Assembly (NCBI RefSeq): GCF_003226345.1
Contig: NZ_PDOF01000003.1
Location: 124,001-188,000 of the forward strand
Source: Alteribacter lacisalsi
GTDB lineage: Bacteria > Bacillota > Bacilli > Bacillales > Salisediminibacteriaceae
DNA: 64,000 bases
Reading direction: 5' to 3'
The notes under the pieces are model-generated. The model had not been told where the DNA came from and did not search any database. It was given only the letters and a program-made list of their open reading frames with translations. Of this stretch, positions 19,025 through 27,635 are shown in pieces; position 1 is the first letter of the stretch; each line of letters starts with the position of its first letter. The position numbers and the translations under genes were made by a program.

Positions 19025-19921
19025 TTACTCTTTATTGAAACCCTCCCCAAGTACCTCCGACGCATGGCTTACGATCACGAAGGCCTGTGGATCAATGGTT
19101 TGCACCGTTTGTTTCAATTTTGTGACCTCGTTTCTGCCGACTACACACATAAGAACCGGACGTTCGTGATTCGTATAACCGCCGTAGCCTACAAGTTTTG
19201 TCACACCGCGGTCCACCTGGGTAAGAAGCCCCTGGCGCACCTCTTCTTCGTAATCGGAAATAATGATCGCCATTTTAGAATACCCTATTCCTGTCTGAAC
19301 AATGTCAATCGTTTTTCCAGTTGCAAACAGACCAATCAGAGCGTAGAGGGCAAATTCAAATCCGAACACGACCGCCGCTGCCGTTACAACCAGGCCGTCC
19401 ATAATAAATACACAGGTACCGAGTGACATCCCTGTATATTTATTTACGATTTGAGCAGCAAGGTCCGTCCCCCCAGTGGAGGAGTGGGATCTAAAGACAA
19501 TCCCGAGCCCCAGGCCGACACCGATTCCTCCGAAAATGGCCGCCAGAAGCGGATCCATCGTAGCCGGTTCCAGGTGTCTGGTCATCAGTACGACTGCAGG
19601 AAGAAAGATCGTACCGGTTAATGTTTTTAGTCCGTACATCAGGCTTCCGGCAATACTTCCTCCAAGAAGGAGAACACCGGCAATAAAGAGTGGAATGTTA
19701 AAAGCCCACTGCGTAAATGCCGGTTCAAATCCGAAAGTGGCTTCGACGAGAGTGGATATTCCCGCCACACCTCCTGATGCAATCCGGTTTGGTAAAAGAA
19801 AAATATTAAAGCTTATGGCAACAATAGCCGATCCAAGCAGGACATGAGCAAATTCAAACAGTATTCTCCCTGCAGGGCTGACCGGCTGCTGATCTCTGCG
19901 CCGTTTCATTGCTTTCATCAT
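19025..19921 (-). CDS. yvjA: YitT-family membrane protein (YvjA-like)
   Basis: This 298-residue protein has about six hydrophobic segments in the first 210 residues (opening FNIFLLPNRIASGGVAG; GIVFRSHSSTGGTDL in the middle) and a cytosolic C-terminal DUF2179 domain (VMCVVGRNEVTKLKQTV type). The family is widespread in Bacillaceae and its transported substrate is unknown. The start at 19921 has AGGTGAACG upstream; an upstream GTG would add 19 basic residues with no ribosome-binding site. It lies between prfB and cccB. Confidence 0.85.
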   Translation of the reverse strand: MMKAMKRRRDQQPVSPAGRILFEFAHVLLGSAIVAISFNIFLLPNRIASGGVAGISTLVEATFGFEPAFTQWAFNIPLFIAGVLLLGGSIAGSLMYGLKTLTGTIFLPAVVLMTRHLEPATMDPLLAAIFGGIGVGLGLGIVFRSHSSTGGTDLAAQIVNKYTGMSLGTCVFIMDGLVVTAAAVVFGFEFALYALIGLFATGKTIDIVQTGIGYSKMAIIISDYEEEVRQGLLTQVDRGVTKLVGYGGYTNHERPVLMCVVGRNEVTKLKQTVQTIDPQAFVIVSHASEVLGEGFNKE

Positions 19922-20117
19922 AGGAACGTTCACCTGTTTCTTTTCATAGTAGCGGGAACGTGCTCTAAATCTACGCACCCATTAGCGTGTACTCTCTGAA
20001 GGGGTTTTATGCCGAACTGACAGTGCAGGCCCAGAGTAGTATAGCACCGCCATCCCCCCTTGTAAACGCAACCAGAATGACGCATTAACGGAATGACCCA
20101 TTAAAGGATTACAGCAC

Positions 20118-20153
20118 AAAAAACCGCCAATATCGGTACCTGGCGGTTTTTTT
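20118..20153 (-). terminator. Strong bidirectional terminator downstream of prfB
   Basis: AAAAAACCGCCA pairs perfectly with TGGCGGTTTTTT around an 11-nt loop. A full repeat copy lies between this and the prfB stop codon, the same order as at ctpB. Confidence 0.93.
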
Positions 20154-20158
20154 ACATA

Positions 20159-20320
20159 GCTCTTTCGTATAAAATGCTGAATGATTACGCTGCAGGCGGA
20201 CGCTTTCCGCGGGCAAGGCATCAGCCTCCTCGGGAAAAACGCCCTGCGAGGTCTTCTGCTCTTGCTTTTCCCGCAGGAGTCGCCGCCTTTCGCTCCAGAA
20301 TTAATATTGTTAAAAGTATC
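20159..20320. repeat. Full copy of the GCTTTCCGCGG repeat, prfB 3' region
   Basis: It shares with the 12.5-kb copy the segments GCTGCAGGCGGACGC, CAGCCTCCTCGGGAA, GCTCTTGCTTTTCCCGC and GGAGTCGCCGCC followed by TTTCGCTCC. The left flank GCTCTTTCGTATAAAATG resembles the left end of the 4.2-kb copy. It would be transcribed as 3' untranslated RNA of prfB. Confidence 0.78.
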
Positions 20321-20343
20321 AATCTATCTGAACATAGCATGAC

Positions 20344-21448
20344 TTAATCAATTTTGGAACGGAGGTACGAATCGATGAATGGACCGAGTTCGCCATCCAT
20401 GACCGCCTGTGTGTTGCCTGTTTCATGGTTTGTCCGGTGGTCTTTGACCATATTATACGGGTGGAACACATAGGAGCGTATCTGACTGCCCCAGCCAATG
20501 TCACTCTGTTCCCCGCGGATATCGTCAAGTTCCTTTTGCTGCTGCTCGAGTCTCAGCTGAAGAAGCTTTCCTTTCAGCATCTTCATCGCATGATCACGGT
20601 TTTTGATCTGGGACCGCTCTGACTGACACGTCACAACCGTGTTTGTCGGAACGTGTGTGATACGAACCGCAGAATCGGTAGTGTTGACGTGCTGGCCGCC
20701 GGCTCCACTTGATCGGTACGTGTCGATCTTCAATTCATCAGGAGAGATTTCAATTTCGCTTACATTATCATCGAGTTCCGGCATCACTTCACATGACGCA
20801 AACGACGTATGCCTGCGCCCGGAAGAATCAAATGGCGAAATCCGCACGAGGCGGTGCACCCCTTTTTCTGCCTTCAGATATCCGTAGGCATTATGCCCTT
20901 TAATAAGCAGTGTCACACTTTTGACTCCCGCTTCATCTCCAGGAAGATAATCCATCGTATCCACTTTAAAGCCCCGTGCCTCTGACCAGCGGGTATACAT
21001 GCGAAGAAGCATGGATGCCCAGTCCTGTGATTCCGTTCCACCAGCTCCGGGATGAAGTTCGAGGATAGCGTTATTTTTATCATAAGGTCCGTTCAGGAGA
21101 AGCTGAAGTTCAAACTTGTTCATTTCTTCAACAAGTTTTTTCACGCCGCTTTCAAGGTCAGCGCCAAGCTCCTCATCGCCTTCTTCTTTTACAAGTTCAT
21201 AGGAGACTTCAAGATCTTCATACTGGCTTTCGAGTTTGCGGTAGGTTTCGGTTCCTTCCTTAAGCCGGTTACTTTCGTCGATGACTTTCTGCGCCTCGGT
21301 CTGGTTATCCCAAAATCCGGGCTCGGCCATAAGTTCCTCAAGCTCGGCTATACGGGTCTCTTTGTTTTCAAGGTCAAAGAGACCCCCTGAAGTCCGCTAA
21401 TCGCTTAGCCATATTCTGAAGTTCATTTTTAATATCGGACATTTCCAT
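20344..21448 (-). CDS. prfB: Peptide chain release factor 2 with programmed +1 frameshift
   Basis: RF2 releases peptides at UGA and UAA. The first 24 codons (ATG at 21448, GAGGTG upstream) end at an in-frame UGA at 21374–21376 within CTTTGAC, preceded by the Shine-Dalgarno-like AGGGGG. A +1 slip at CUU continues in the frame 21375–20344, giving 367 residues, as in B. subtilis. The UGA-recognition tripeptide SPF and the catalytic GGQ ([15 protein letters not shown]) are present. The gene is an intact autoregulated gene, not a pseudogene. It follows secA, with a terminator between. Confidence 0.97.
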
Positions 21449-21476
21449 TTCCGAACACCTCTTTTTAATGTAGAAA

Positions 21477-21512
21477 AGAAAGCCGCGGCCCGGCAGACCC
21501 GGGTCGGACTTT
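21477..21512 (-). terminator. Terminator between secA and prfB
   Basis: An imperfect GC-rich stem (AAAGTCCGACCCGG against CCGGGCCGCGGCTTT) is followed by CTTTCTTTTCT on the minus strand. A small GTGC-TTTC-GCAC hairpin lies at 21568–21585. The hairpin ends 29 nt above the prfB start, so it may act as an attenuator. Confidence 0.6.
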
Positions 21513-21658
21513 CTCTTCCGGTTTTTTATCATTTTTTTTTGCTGCTTCAGCTGGTGCTGAGTGCTTTCGCACCTTTGCTTTTCTATCGCTATTTAAGAGC
21601 CAGTAACTAATTTACGGTAATTGCGCTCCCTTTACCACATACCCGTTCAGAGATGTGT

Positions 21659-24190
21659 TTACTCTCCGGCAGCCTGGCCGTGGCAGTTTTTGTACTTTTT
21701 GCCTGATCCGCATGGACAAGGGTCGTTCCGGCCGACAGTCTCGGCTTTCTGGAACGGCACCTTTTTCCGTTCTTTCGTCTGCTGATTTCCAGGGCTGCGG
21801 TGCACCGGTTTTCCTTCTGCTACAGGCTTGCGCTCAAGGTTCCCTTCAATTTGGGCATTCATCACATATCGGGTTACGTTTTCTTCGATGGCAGCGACCA
21901 TGGCCTCAAACATTTCAAATCCTTCAAACTTGTACTCTCGGAGCGGATCATTCTGTCCGTAAGCACGGAGGTGGATCCCCTGACGAAGCTGATCCATCTG
22001 GTCAATGTGACTCGTCCACTTGGAGTCCACGGTGCGCAGAAGAACAACTTTTTCGAATTCACGCATACGCTCAGGTGTGAATTCTTCTTCTTTTGCCTGA
22101 TATTCTTCCATGGCCCGCTCGGTAATAAGCTCGGTCATTTCCTCCGGATCAAGACCGTTCAGGTCCTTTACTTCGATTTCCTTTTCATTGAGTACGGTGG
22201 CATTAATGTAGTCCACGATCCCCTGAAGATTCCAGTCCTCCGGAACTTCGTCTGCCGGTGTGTAGAGCTGAACGTTCCGCTCAATCGTTGATTCGATCAT
22301 CTTTTCAACGATCGGCTTCAGGTTATCCGAATCGAGAACTTCGTTACGCTGCTCGTAGATGATATCTCGCTGTTCGCGCATGACATCATCGTACTGGAGA
22401 AGCTGTTTACGGGCATCAAAGTTGTTTCCTTCCACCCGTTTCTGCGCCTGCTCCACTGCTCGGGAGACAAGCTTACTTTCAATCGGCTGGTCTTCCTCAA
22501 GGCCGAGCTTATCCATCATATTCGCCATGTTTTCACTGCCGAAGCGGCGCATCAGCACGTCTTCGAGAGACAGATAAAACTGGGATTTACCCGGGTCACC
22601 CTGACGTCCGGAACGTCCGCGGAGCTGATTATCAATCCGGCGGGACTCGTGACGTTCGGTTCCGAGCACGTAGAGACCGCCCAGTTCCTTTACACCTGCA
22701 CCGAGCTTGATATCCGTACCACGACCGGCCATGTTAGTCGCGATCGTAACGGCTTTTTGCTGGCCGGCATTTTCAATGATTTCCGCTTCACGTGCGTGGT
22801 TCTTCGCGTTCAGCACGTTGTGGCGGACACCTTTGCGTTTCAGCATGCCTGCAATCAGCTCGGACGTGTCTACACTGACGGTACCGACCAGAACCGGCTG
22901 ACCGTTGTCGTAGAGCTCTTTGATCTTTTCGACAATCGCTTTAAATTTGGCGTCCATCGTCTTGTAAATTAAATCGGGCCGGTCATCACGGGCAATCGGT
23001 TCGTTTGTCGGGATCGAGTATACGTTCATATTATAAATATTACGGAATTCCTCTTCCTCTGTTTTTGCTGTACCGGTCATTCCGGCAAGCTTTTCATACA
23101 TACGGAAATAGTTCTGGAACGTAATCGAGGCCATTGTCATACTTTCCCGCTTAATCTCGAGACCTTCCTTAGCCTCGATCGCCTGGTGAAGACCGTCACT
23201 GTAACGGCGGCCTTTCATAATACGGCCGGTAAACTGGTCGATGATCGACACTTCCCCGTCCTGCACCACGTAATCATCGTCGCGTTTCATGACAACGTGA
23301 GCCTTGACCGCCTGATTGATATGGTGGTTCAGCTGCACATGAGCCTGGTCGAACAGGTTGTCAATTTTAAAGACACGCTCTGCCTTACTCACACCGTCAT
23401 CGGTCATCTGAACGTTTTTCGTTTTCTCATCGTACGTGTAGTCCTCTTCTTCTTTAAGCATACGCACAAATGAGTTCGCAGCTGTATAAAGCTGCGTCGA
23501 TTTTTCCGCAGATCCGGAAATGATGAGCGGCGTACGGGCCTCATCGATCAGGATGGAGTCGACTTCATCGACAATGGCAAAATGCAGTTTGCGCTGAACC
23601 TTCTGGCGCAAGTAAATCACCATGTTGTCACGTAGATAGTCAAAGCCAAGCTCGTTGTTTGTTGAGTATAGCACATCACATTTGTATGCTTCACGCTTTT
23701 CGTCCTTGGACAAACCGTTGTAGTTCAGCCCTACAGTTAGGCCGAGGAATTCATAAAGCCTGCCCATTTCAACGGAGTCACGTTTGGCAAGATAATCGTT
23801 GACCGTAACTACGTGAACCCCTTTTCCGGAAAGAGTATTCAGATAAACGGCAAGGGTTGCCATCAGGGTTTTACCTTCACCTGTTTTCATCTCGGAGATA
23901 TCTCCCTTATGAAGGCAGACCCCACCGATCAGCTGTACGTCAAAATGACGCATCTTCAGAACCCGGGTTGAGGCTTCCCGGGTAACGGCAAACGCTTCCG
24001 GTAGAAGATCGTCAAGTGTTTCCCCTTTTTCATAGCGGGATTTGAATTCTTCCGTTTTATTTTTAAGGTCATCATCCGAGAGCTTCTTCATGCTCTCTTC
24101 AAGTTCATTAATCTGATCCACCGTCTTCTGCCATTTCTTAATCTGGCGCGCGTCGGTGTCGCCAATCACTTTCCTGAGTAAACCTAGCAT
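21659..24190 (-). CDS. secA: Preprotein translocase ATPase SecA
   Basis: SecA drives post-translational export through SecYEG. The 843-residue protein has Walker [24 protein letters not shown], the second nucleotide fold with [13 protein letters not shown] and [11 protein letters not shown], the preprotein cross-linking and scaffold domains, and a C-terminal SEC-C zinc motif ([14 protein letters not shown]). The start at 24190 (GGGAG at 9 nt) gives the usual MLGLL opening; an upstream in-frame ATG adds 34 unrelated residues. It lies in the conserved hpf-secA-prfB order. Secreted clients in the window include the subtilase and SpoIID protein. Confidence 0.97.
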   Translation of the reverse strand: MLGLLRKVIGDTDARQIKKWQKTVDQINELEESMKKLSDDDLKNKTEEFKSRYEKGETLDDLLPEAFAVTREASTRVLKMRHFDVQLIGGVCLHKGDISEMKTGEGKTLMATLAVYLNTLSGKGVHVVTVNDYLAKRDSVEMGRLYEFLGLTVGLNYNGLSKDEKREAYKCDVLYSTNNELGFDYLRDNMVIYLRQKVQRKLHFAIVDEVDSILIDEARTPLIISGSAEKSTQLYTAANSFVRMLKEEEDYTYDEKTKNVQMTDDGVSKAERVFKIDNLFDQAHVQLNHHINQAVKAHVVMKRDDDYVVQDGEVSIIDQFTGRIMKGRRYSDGLHQAIEAKEGLEIKRESMTMASITFQNYFRMYEKLAGMTGTAKTEEEEFRNIYNMNVYSIPTNEPIARDDRPDLIYKTMDAKFKAIVEKIKELYDNGQPVLVGTVSVDTSELIAGMLKRKGVRHNVLNAKNHAREAEIIENAGQQKAVTIATNMAGRGTDIKLGAGVKELGGLYVLGTERHESRRIDNQLRGRSGRQGDPGKSQFYLSLEDVLMRRFGSENMANMMDKLGLEEDQPIESKLVSRAVEQAQKRVEGNNFDARKQLLQYDDVMREQRDIIYEQRNEVLDSDNLKPIVEKMIESTIERNVQLYTPADEVPEDWNLQGIVDYINATVLNEKEIEVKDLNGLDPEEMTELITERAMEEYQAKEEEFTPERMREFEKVVLLRTVDSKWTSHIDQMDQLRQGIHLRAYGQNDPLREYKFEGFEMFEAMVAAIEENVTRYVMNAQIEGNLERKPVAEGKPVHRSPGNQQTKERKKVPFQKAETVGRNDPCPCGSGKKYKNCHGQAAGE

Positions 24191-24290
24191 TGGACATTGC
24201 TCCCTTATTTTATAATGCAATGGGCGATCCCATAATGATTGCGTCATGCCCCGCGCGGCTGCGCGTAAAACCGTCTGACAATTACTTTTC

Positions 24291-24319
24291 ATTTTATCAG
24301 TTTCGCCCCGCCCTTACAA
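24291..24319 (-). promoter_or_regulatory. Sigma-A promoter for secA
   Basis: TTGTAA and TAAAAT are separated by 17 nt on the minus strand, about 100 nt upstream of secA. From there to the hpf terminator (24320–24539) I see no gene. Confidence 0.65.
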
Positions 24320-24539
24320 GAAGCCGGGTAGGCGGCAGAAAAACAGAGGGAGCAGTGAACGTTTGAAATCTGTCAGTTCCATCCTCCGGTATGAATCGGA
24401 TAATTACGCTGGATGAAGCCGAAGTTCGGACATAACTTTACTCGGGAAAGTTGGTATACAACTCCACCAAGAAAACCCGTTTAGTACGGACTCTTGAATA
24501 GTCACCAGTGAGAAGGCTGCCTTGGCCAGGGCGTTCCGA

Positions 24540-24576
24540 AAAAAAGAACGTTCCCTCTATTATAGAAGGAACGTCC
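24540..24576 (-). terminator. Terminator of hpf
   Basis: AACGTTCC pairs with GGAACGTT around an AT-rich loop, followed by CUUUUUUU on the minus strand. A second GC-rich hairpin (GGCGGGCCGAGCCGCC) lies between it and the stop codon. Confidence 0.85.
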
Positions 24577-24602
24577 TGCGGGCGGCTCGGCCCGCCTTTA
24601 TT

Positions 24603-25172
24603 TTATTCTGATTCGATGAGGCCGTACTTTCCGTCTTTACGTTTGTACACAACGTTGGTGCCTCCGCTCACGGAGTTTGAAAAGACGAAAAAGTTGTGTC
24701 CGAGCATGTCCATTTGAAGGACAGCTTCCTCGGCATCCATCGGTTTAAGATCAAAGCGTTTTGTACGGACGATGTCAATCTCATCTTCGTCTTCGTACGT
24801 TGTGGCACCGTTTGGCACCTCTTCCATTGTTGGTTCCAGTTCGTTTTTAAACATATACTTGAGACTGTCATCCTGACGGAATTTGCGGTTCACTTTCGTT
24901 TTATGCTTACGGATCTGACGCTCGAGCTTTTCGATCACGAGATCAATAGCCGCGTACATGTCAGTATGAGTTTCTTCTGCGCGAAGCAGAAGCTTCGGCA
25001 TTGGAATAGTAACCTCCACCCGCTGGTCGTTATTCAGGATCTGAAGTTTAACGTGCACATCGGATGATGGAGTCTGATCGAAATACCTTTCAAGTTTGCC
25101 TACCTTTTTTTCAACATATTCCCTTAACGCGGGAGTCACCTCTACGTTTTCTCCTCTAATGTTGTATATCAT
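24603..25172 (-). CDS. hpf: Long-form ribosome hibernation promoting factor
   Basis: The 189-residue protein has the N-terminal RaiA/S30AE domain (YNIRGENVEVTPALREYVE) and the C-terminal dimerisation domain (VLQMDMLGHNFFVFSN). Long HPF joins two 70S ribosomes into inactive 100S dimers in stationary phase. The ATG at 25172 has AAAGGAGGAG at 7 nt. A sigma-H-type promoter lies 32 nt upstream, as known for the B. subtilis homologue yvyD. It is upstream of secA in conserved order. Confidence 0.96.
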   Translation of the reverse strand: MIYNIRGENVEVTPALREYVEKKVGKLERYFDQTPSSDVHVKLQILNNDQRVEVTIPMPKLLLRAEETHTDMYAAIDLVIEKLERQIRKHKTKVNRKFRQDDSLKYMFKNELEPTMEEVPNGATTYEDEDEIDIVRTKRFDLKPMDAEEAVLQMDMLGHNFFVFSNSVSGGTNVVYKRKDGKYGLIESE

Positions 25173-25203
25173 AAGCAAACTCCTCCTTTCGGTTATATGA
25201 GTA

Positions 25204-25233
25204 CTATTCGCTGCTCTCCGTCGATTGTCCTGC
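25204..25233 (-). promoter_or_regulatory. Sigma-H type promoter for hpf
   Basis: GCAGGACAA and AGCGAATAG are separated by 12 nt, against the sigma-H consensus RNAGGAWWW-N11/12-RNNGAATWW (one mismatch in each half). The rest of 25234–25532 has a small AGTATT/AATACT hairpin at 25396–25412 and a GTTTAA at 25437–25442 without a proper sigma-B partner; I see no gene there. Confidence 0.7.
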
Positions 25234-25532
25234 TAAAAAACAAGAAAAACATCAAATCTTTTTGTCGGAACGGGTCGGAAATTATTTGCCGATTTTGCAG
25301 GATCGGGCTTCACATTTCCAGATTGATGAAAAACTCACTCCTTTATTCAGGATGATGAAAACCTCGCATTATCAGCAGCCAGGATGCGCTGCTGAGTATT
25401 TGGAGAATACTCTGCCTTTTCCACTATGAGCGCGAGCTTAAACCCATGCAGGACAAATCTGACTGCCTAATTTTTACGTTAGCAGAATTGTGTGTACACG
25501 GACCCTCAGGATGCGATCTGTTGTAAGAATGT

Positions 25533-25577
25533 AAAAAGCCTGCCCCGTATGCCGATTAGGCTCCGAGACAGGCTTTT
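25533..25577 (-). terminator. Terminator of the cold-shock gene
   Basis: AAAAGCCTGTCTC pairs with GGGGCAGGCTTTTT (G·U pairs in the inner part) and is followed by a U run on the minus strand, about 100 nt beyond the stop codon. Confidence 0.75.
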
Positions 25578-25675
25578 GTGTTCGCTTACATCTTACCCTT
25601 GCAAAAAGCTCCGTGCTACATCGAATGATCGACCGCAACCGGGAAAACCTCTATTTAAGGGAAAGTGCGAATCAA

Positions 25676-25873
25676 TTAAAGTTTAGTAACGTTCGCTGCT
25701 TGAGGTCCGCGAGCACCTTCTACGATTTCGAATTCAACATCCTGGCCTTCTTCAAGGGACTTGAATCCTTCCTGCTCGATCGCAGAGAAATGAACGAATA
25801 CATCGTCTCCACCTTCGCGCTCGATAAAACCAAAACCTTTTTCAGCGTTGAACCATTTCACTTTTCCTTGCAT
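25676..25873 (-). CDS. Cold-shock protein, CspA/CspB family
   Basis: A 65-residue single cold-shock domain with RNP1 (KGFGFIE) and RNP2 (VFVHF) opens as [16 protein letters not shown]. It binds single-stranded nucleic acid and acts as an RNA chaperone. The in-frame extension upstream of the ATG at 25873 is promoter DNA, so the short form is right. A strong sigma-A promoter gives a short leader of about 45 nt, shorter than usual for cold-induced csp genes. Which of the paralogues CspB, CspC or CspD it corresponds to cannot be told from the sequence alone. Confidence 0.95.
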   Translation of the reverse strand: MQGKVKWFNAEKGFGFIEREGGDDVFVHFSAIEQEGFKSLEEGQDVEFEIVEGARGPQAANVTKL

Positions 25874-25925
25874 GCTTCTAACACAATCCCTTCGTAATAA
25901 AATCTGGTGGCTTAACCACACCTCT

Positions 25926-25954
25926 AATATAGCAACGGGTGCATACCGAGTCAA
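25926..25954 (-). promoter_or_regulatory. Sigma-A promoter of the cold-shock gene
   Basis: TTGACT and TATATT are separated by exactly 17 nt on the minus strand, 53 nt upstream of the start codon. Confidence 0.85.
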
Positions 25955-26106
25955 TTTCTTTTGAACGCCTTAATTCGACAGAGAGGTCTGACACCTGCCT
26001 GTTTGCAGGGGTTTCGACCCAGGTCGATCCACCCGCCTTAATCAAGTGAAAACTACTTTACTGTTCATTTTTTTATGTCGTTCAATAGCATTTTTTGTAT
26101 TTTTTC

Positions 26107-26156
26107 AAAATTTTCTTTTAAAATGAGTTGAATATTTTTCCACCCTGATCTAATAT
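26107..26156 (+). promoter_or_regulatory. Sigma-A promoter with AT-box, reading into the non-coding gap
   Basis: TTGAAT (26128) and TAATAT (26151) are 17 nt apart. Nine nt upstream is AAAATTTTCTTTT, which fits one ComK AT-box (AAAA-N5-TTTT); a second box at the canonical 8, 18 or 31 nt was not found. It is about 690 nt upstream of ssbB. Confidence 0.5.
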
Positions 26157-26162
26157 AAAATA

Positions 26163-26480
26163 TAAGAATAACGGCGTGCTTCTTTTGGACTACTCTATTC
26201 GCACGGGCGCCCTCGTTCACTATGAAGTACACGCCAAACACCCACGATCCGCATCAGCCCTCTCTATCCTCCCACTTTTACCGGCTTCTTTTTCCGGATC
26301 TTCCCTCGTTCCGGAACGAAACGGGCAAATAACCGCAGCCTCCAACCCCACAGTGAGGTGACAACCCTTCCGGCGGTAAATTGCTGATTGATTTTTCCTT
26401 TGGTGAATACGCAAATGAAAATGCCACTACGGTTGATCAGCGTCTTTTTGAGGCACTATGAAGCCTCTGCGCTTTTTTTT
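26163..26480 (+). ncRNA. Candidate untranslated transcript or leader upstream of ssbB
   Basis: The promoter at 26128–26156 is followed after about 275 nt by a terminator-like structure at 26439–26480 (AGCG…GAGGC loop GCCTC…CGCT, then eight T). No open reading frame in between has a ribosome-binding site. This could be a small RNA of about 320 nt or a leader with an attenuator. No known riboswitch class was recognised. The whole gap 25955–26849 otherwise has no gene. Confidence 0.3.
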
Positions 26481-26558
26481 GGCTATTTTCACCGTATTCA
26501 CCCCCCTCCTCATTACTTTGTCTTTTCATCACAAAACGTCAAGAACCATTCAGCCAAT

Positions 26559-26585
26559 GTGAAGTTTCACCAGGTCAAACTTCAC
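26559..26585. repeat. Inverted repeat upstream of ssbB
   Basis: GTGAAGTTT and AAACTTCAC are perfect 9-nt arms around CACCAGGTC, 265 nt upstream of ssbB. There is no U-tract, so an operator or RNA structure is more likely than a terminator. Confidence 0.5.
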
Positions 26586-26849
26586 TTTCCACCTCCAGGC
26601 CGCCGTTCTAAAATACAAACAAGCTGCCTGCTGAAACAAATCATCGAGTCTCTCCCTAAAGGAGTGATCCCCCTGACAGGATACCCCCGGCTGATGCACA
26701 TGACTACTAATCAGTCTGTCTCCTTGGAAACGAGGAGCCGGGCACCTCCCCATTCACCATACTCTCACAATTTCACTTTCAGAACCTTCTGTGCCCAGGG
26801 ACGCCAAACAAGCCATCAATCAATCCGAAGAAAAAGGAGAGTGACCAGT

Positions 26850-27242
26850 ATGCTGAACCAGGTTAGCCTTGTTGGAAGACTTGCACGGGACCCGGAACTT
26901 TACTTCACGAAAGGAGGTGTCGCTTTATCAAAATTTACAGTGGCAGTCCAGAGGAATTACCGCAACCCGGACGGTGAGTACGATGCGGATTTTGTGCCGT
27001 GTGTGATGTGGAAGGGCAGTGCCGAACGGCTGACTTCAGTCTGCGGAAAAGGATCGATGATTTCCGTTAACGGCCGACTTCAGACGAGTAGTTACACAAA
27101 CACCGAAAACCGGAAGATTTATAAAATGGATATGATCGCCGAAGCGGTTCATTTCCTGCAGATCAAGCCTCCGGAATTATCAACATTGAAAAAACAGGAC
27201 GAGGATGAAAAACCGGAACCGGCTCATTCCTCAATATCCTGA
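26850..27242 (+). CDS. ssbB: Single-stranded DNA-binding protein SsbB (YwpH-like)
   Basis: This 130-residue protein is one OB-fold: MLNQVSLVGRLARDPELYFT, VALSKFTVAVQRNY and an SSB-type beta-strand pattern follow, with a short acidic tail. In B. subtilis SsbB is the competence-induced paralogue that protects incoming DNA. The tail lacks the DDDLPF-type protein-interaction tip of SsbA, which supports SsbB. The start at 26850 has AAAAGGAGAG at 8 nt. The 462-nt in-frame extension upstream is non-coding. It is followed by a small gene and a terminator. Confidence 0.9.
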   Translation: MLNQVSLVGRLARDPELYFTKGGVALSKFTVAVQRNYRNPDGEYDADFVPCVMWKGSAERLTSVCGKGSMISVNGRLQTSSYTNTENRKIYKMDMIAEAVHFLQIKPPELSTLKKQDEDEKPEPAHSSIS

Positions 27243-27296
27243 ATAGAACAAATCCTCTGCAATCCCCCACTACTACCGCTAAAGGAGCAATCCCCA

Positions 27297-27551
27297 TTGA
27301 CACAGACTGAACTGCTAAAAGCACTCATGCACAAAGTTGCCCAGATTGAGAGAAACATGTCACGAAAGGAAGACCTTATTCCGGTAAAAAACGGGATAGG
27401 TGAAACGATCGAACAGATGGCTTTTCTTCAGGAGGAACTGGAGACACTGAAGTCGAGTGTGGAATTAAAGCACATTGAAAATATCAATTCCGACGAAGTA
27501 ATTCTTCATTCGTTTATGGAGATGGCCCACCAGGGGCCTTCGAAGATGTAA
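27297..27551 (+). CDS. Small helical protein of unknown function after ssbB
   Basis: This 84-residue, mostly helical protein has a heptad-like middle (IEQMAFLQEELETLKSSV) that may form a coiled coil. There is no signal peptide, membrane segment or cysteine. The TTG start follows AAAGGAG at about 9 nt, and the gene lies 54 nt after ssbB before a shared terminator, so it is probably co-transcribed. I do not recognise the family. A partner role with SsbB in competence is possible from position only. Confidence 0.7.
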   Translation: MTQTELLKALMHKVAQIERNMSRKEDLIPVKNGIGETIEQMAFLQEELETLKSSVELKHIENINSDEVILHSFMEMAHQGPSKM

Positions 27552-27558
27552 AAAGGCA

Positions 27559-27603
27559 GTCGCCCCTCTCCTTATGTTTGCACTGGAGAGGGGGCGACTT
27601 TTT
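27559..27603 (+). terminator. Terminator of the ssbB operon
   Basis: TCGCCCCTCTCC pairs with GGAGAGGGGGCGA (one bulge), followed by five T. It lies between convergent genes; the manA stop is 33 nt away. Confidence 0.9.
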
Positions 27604-27635
27604 GAGCCTGGCAAATAAAACAGCTGTCTTGTTTT

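Noticed and set aside
25434-25465. Possible sigma-B promoter of hpf
   Set aside because: GTTTAA is present, but no GGGWAT-type -10 box follows at 12–15 nt.
26081-26119. Paired ComK AT-boxes upstream of ssbB
   Set aside because: One perfect AAAA-N5-TTTT box and one 7/8 box are 10 nt apart, not 8, 18 or 31, and they lie about 700 nt from ssbB.
26176-26361. Possible 61-codon GTG-initiated gene
   Set aside because: It has no ribosome-binding site, and its codons look like random sequence after the first twenty.
26388-26849. In-frame N-terminal extension of ssbB
   Set aside because: SSB proteins begin at MLNQVSLVGR; a strong ribosome-binding site precedes that ATG, and the extension has no resemblance to any family.
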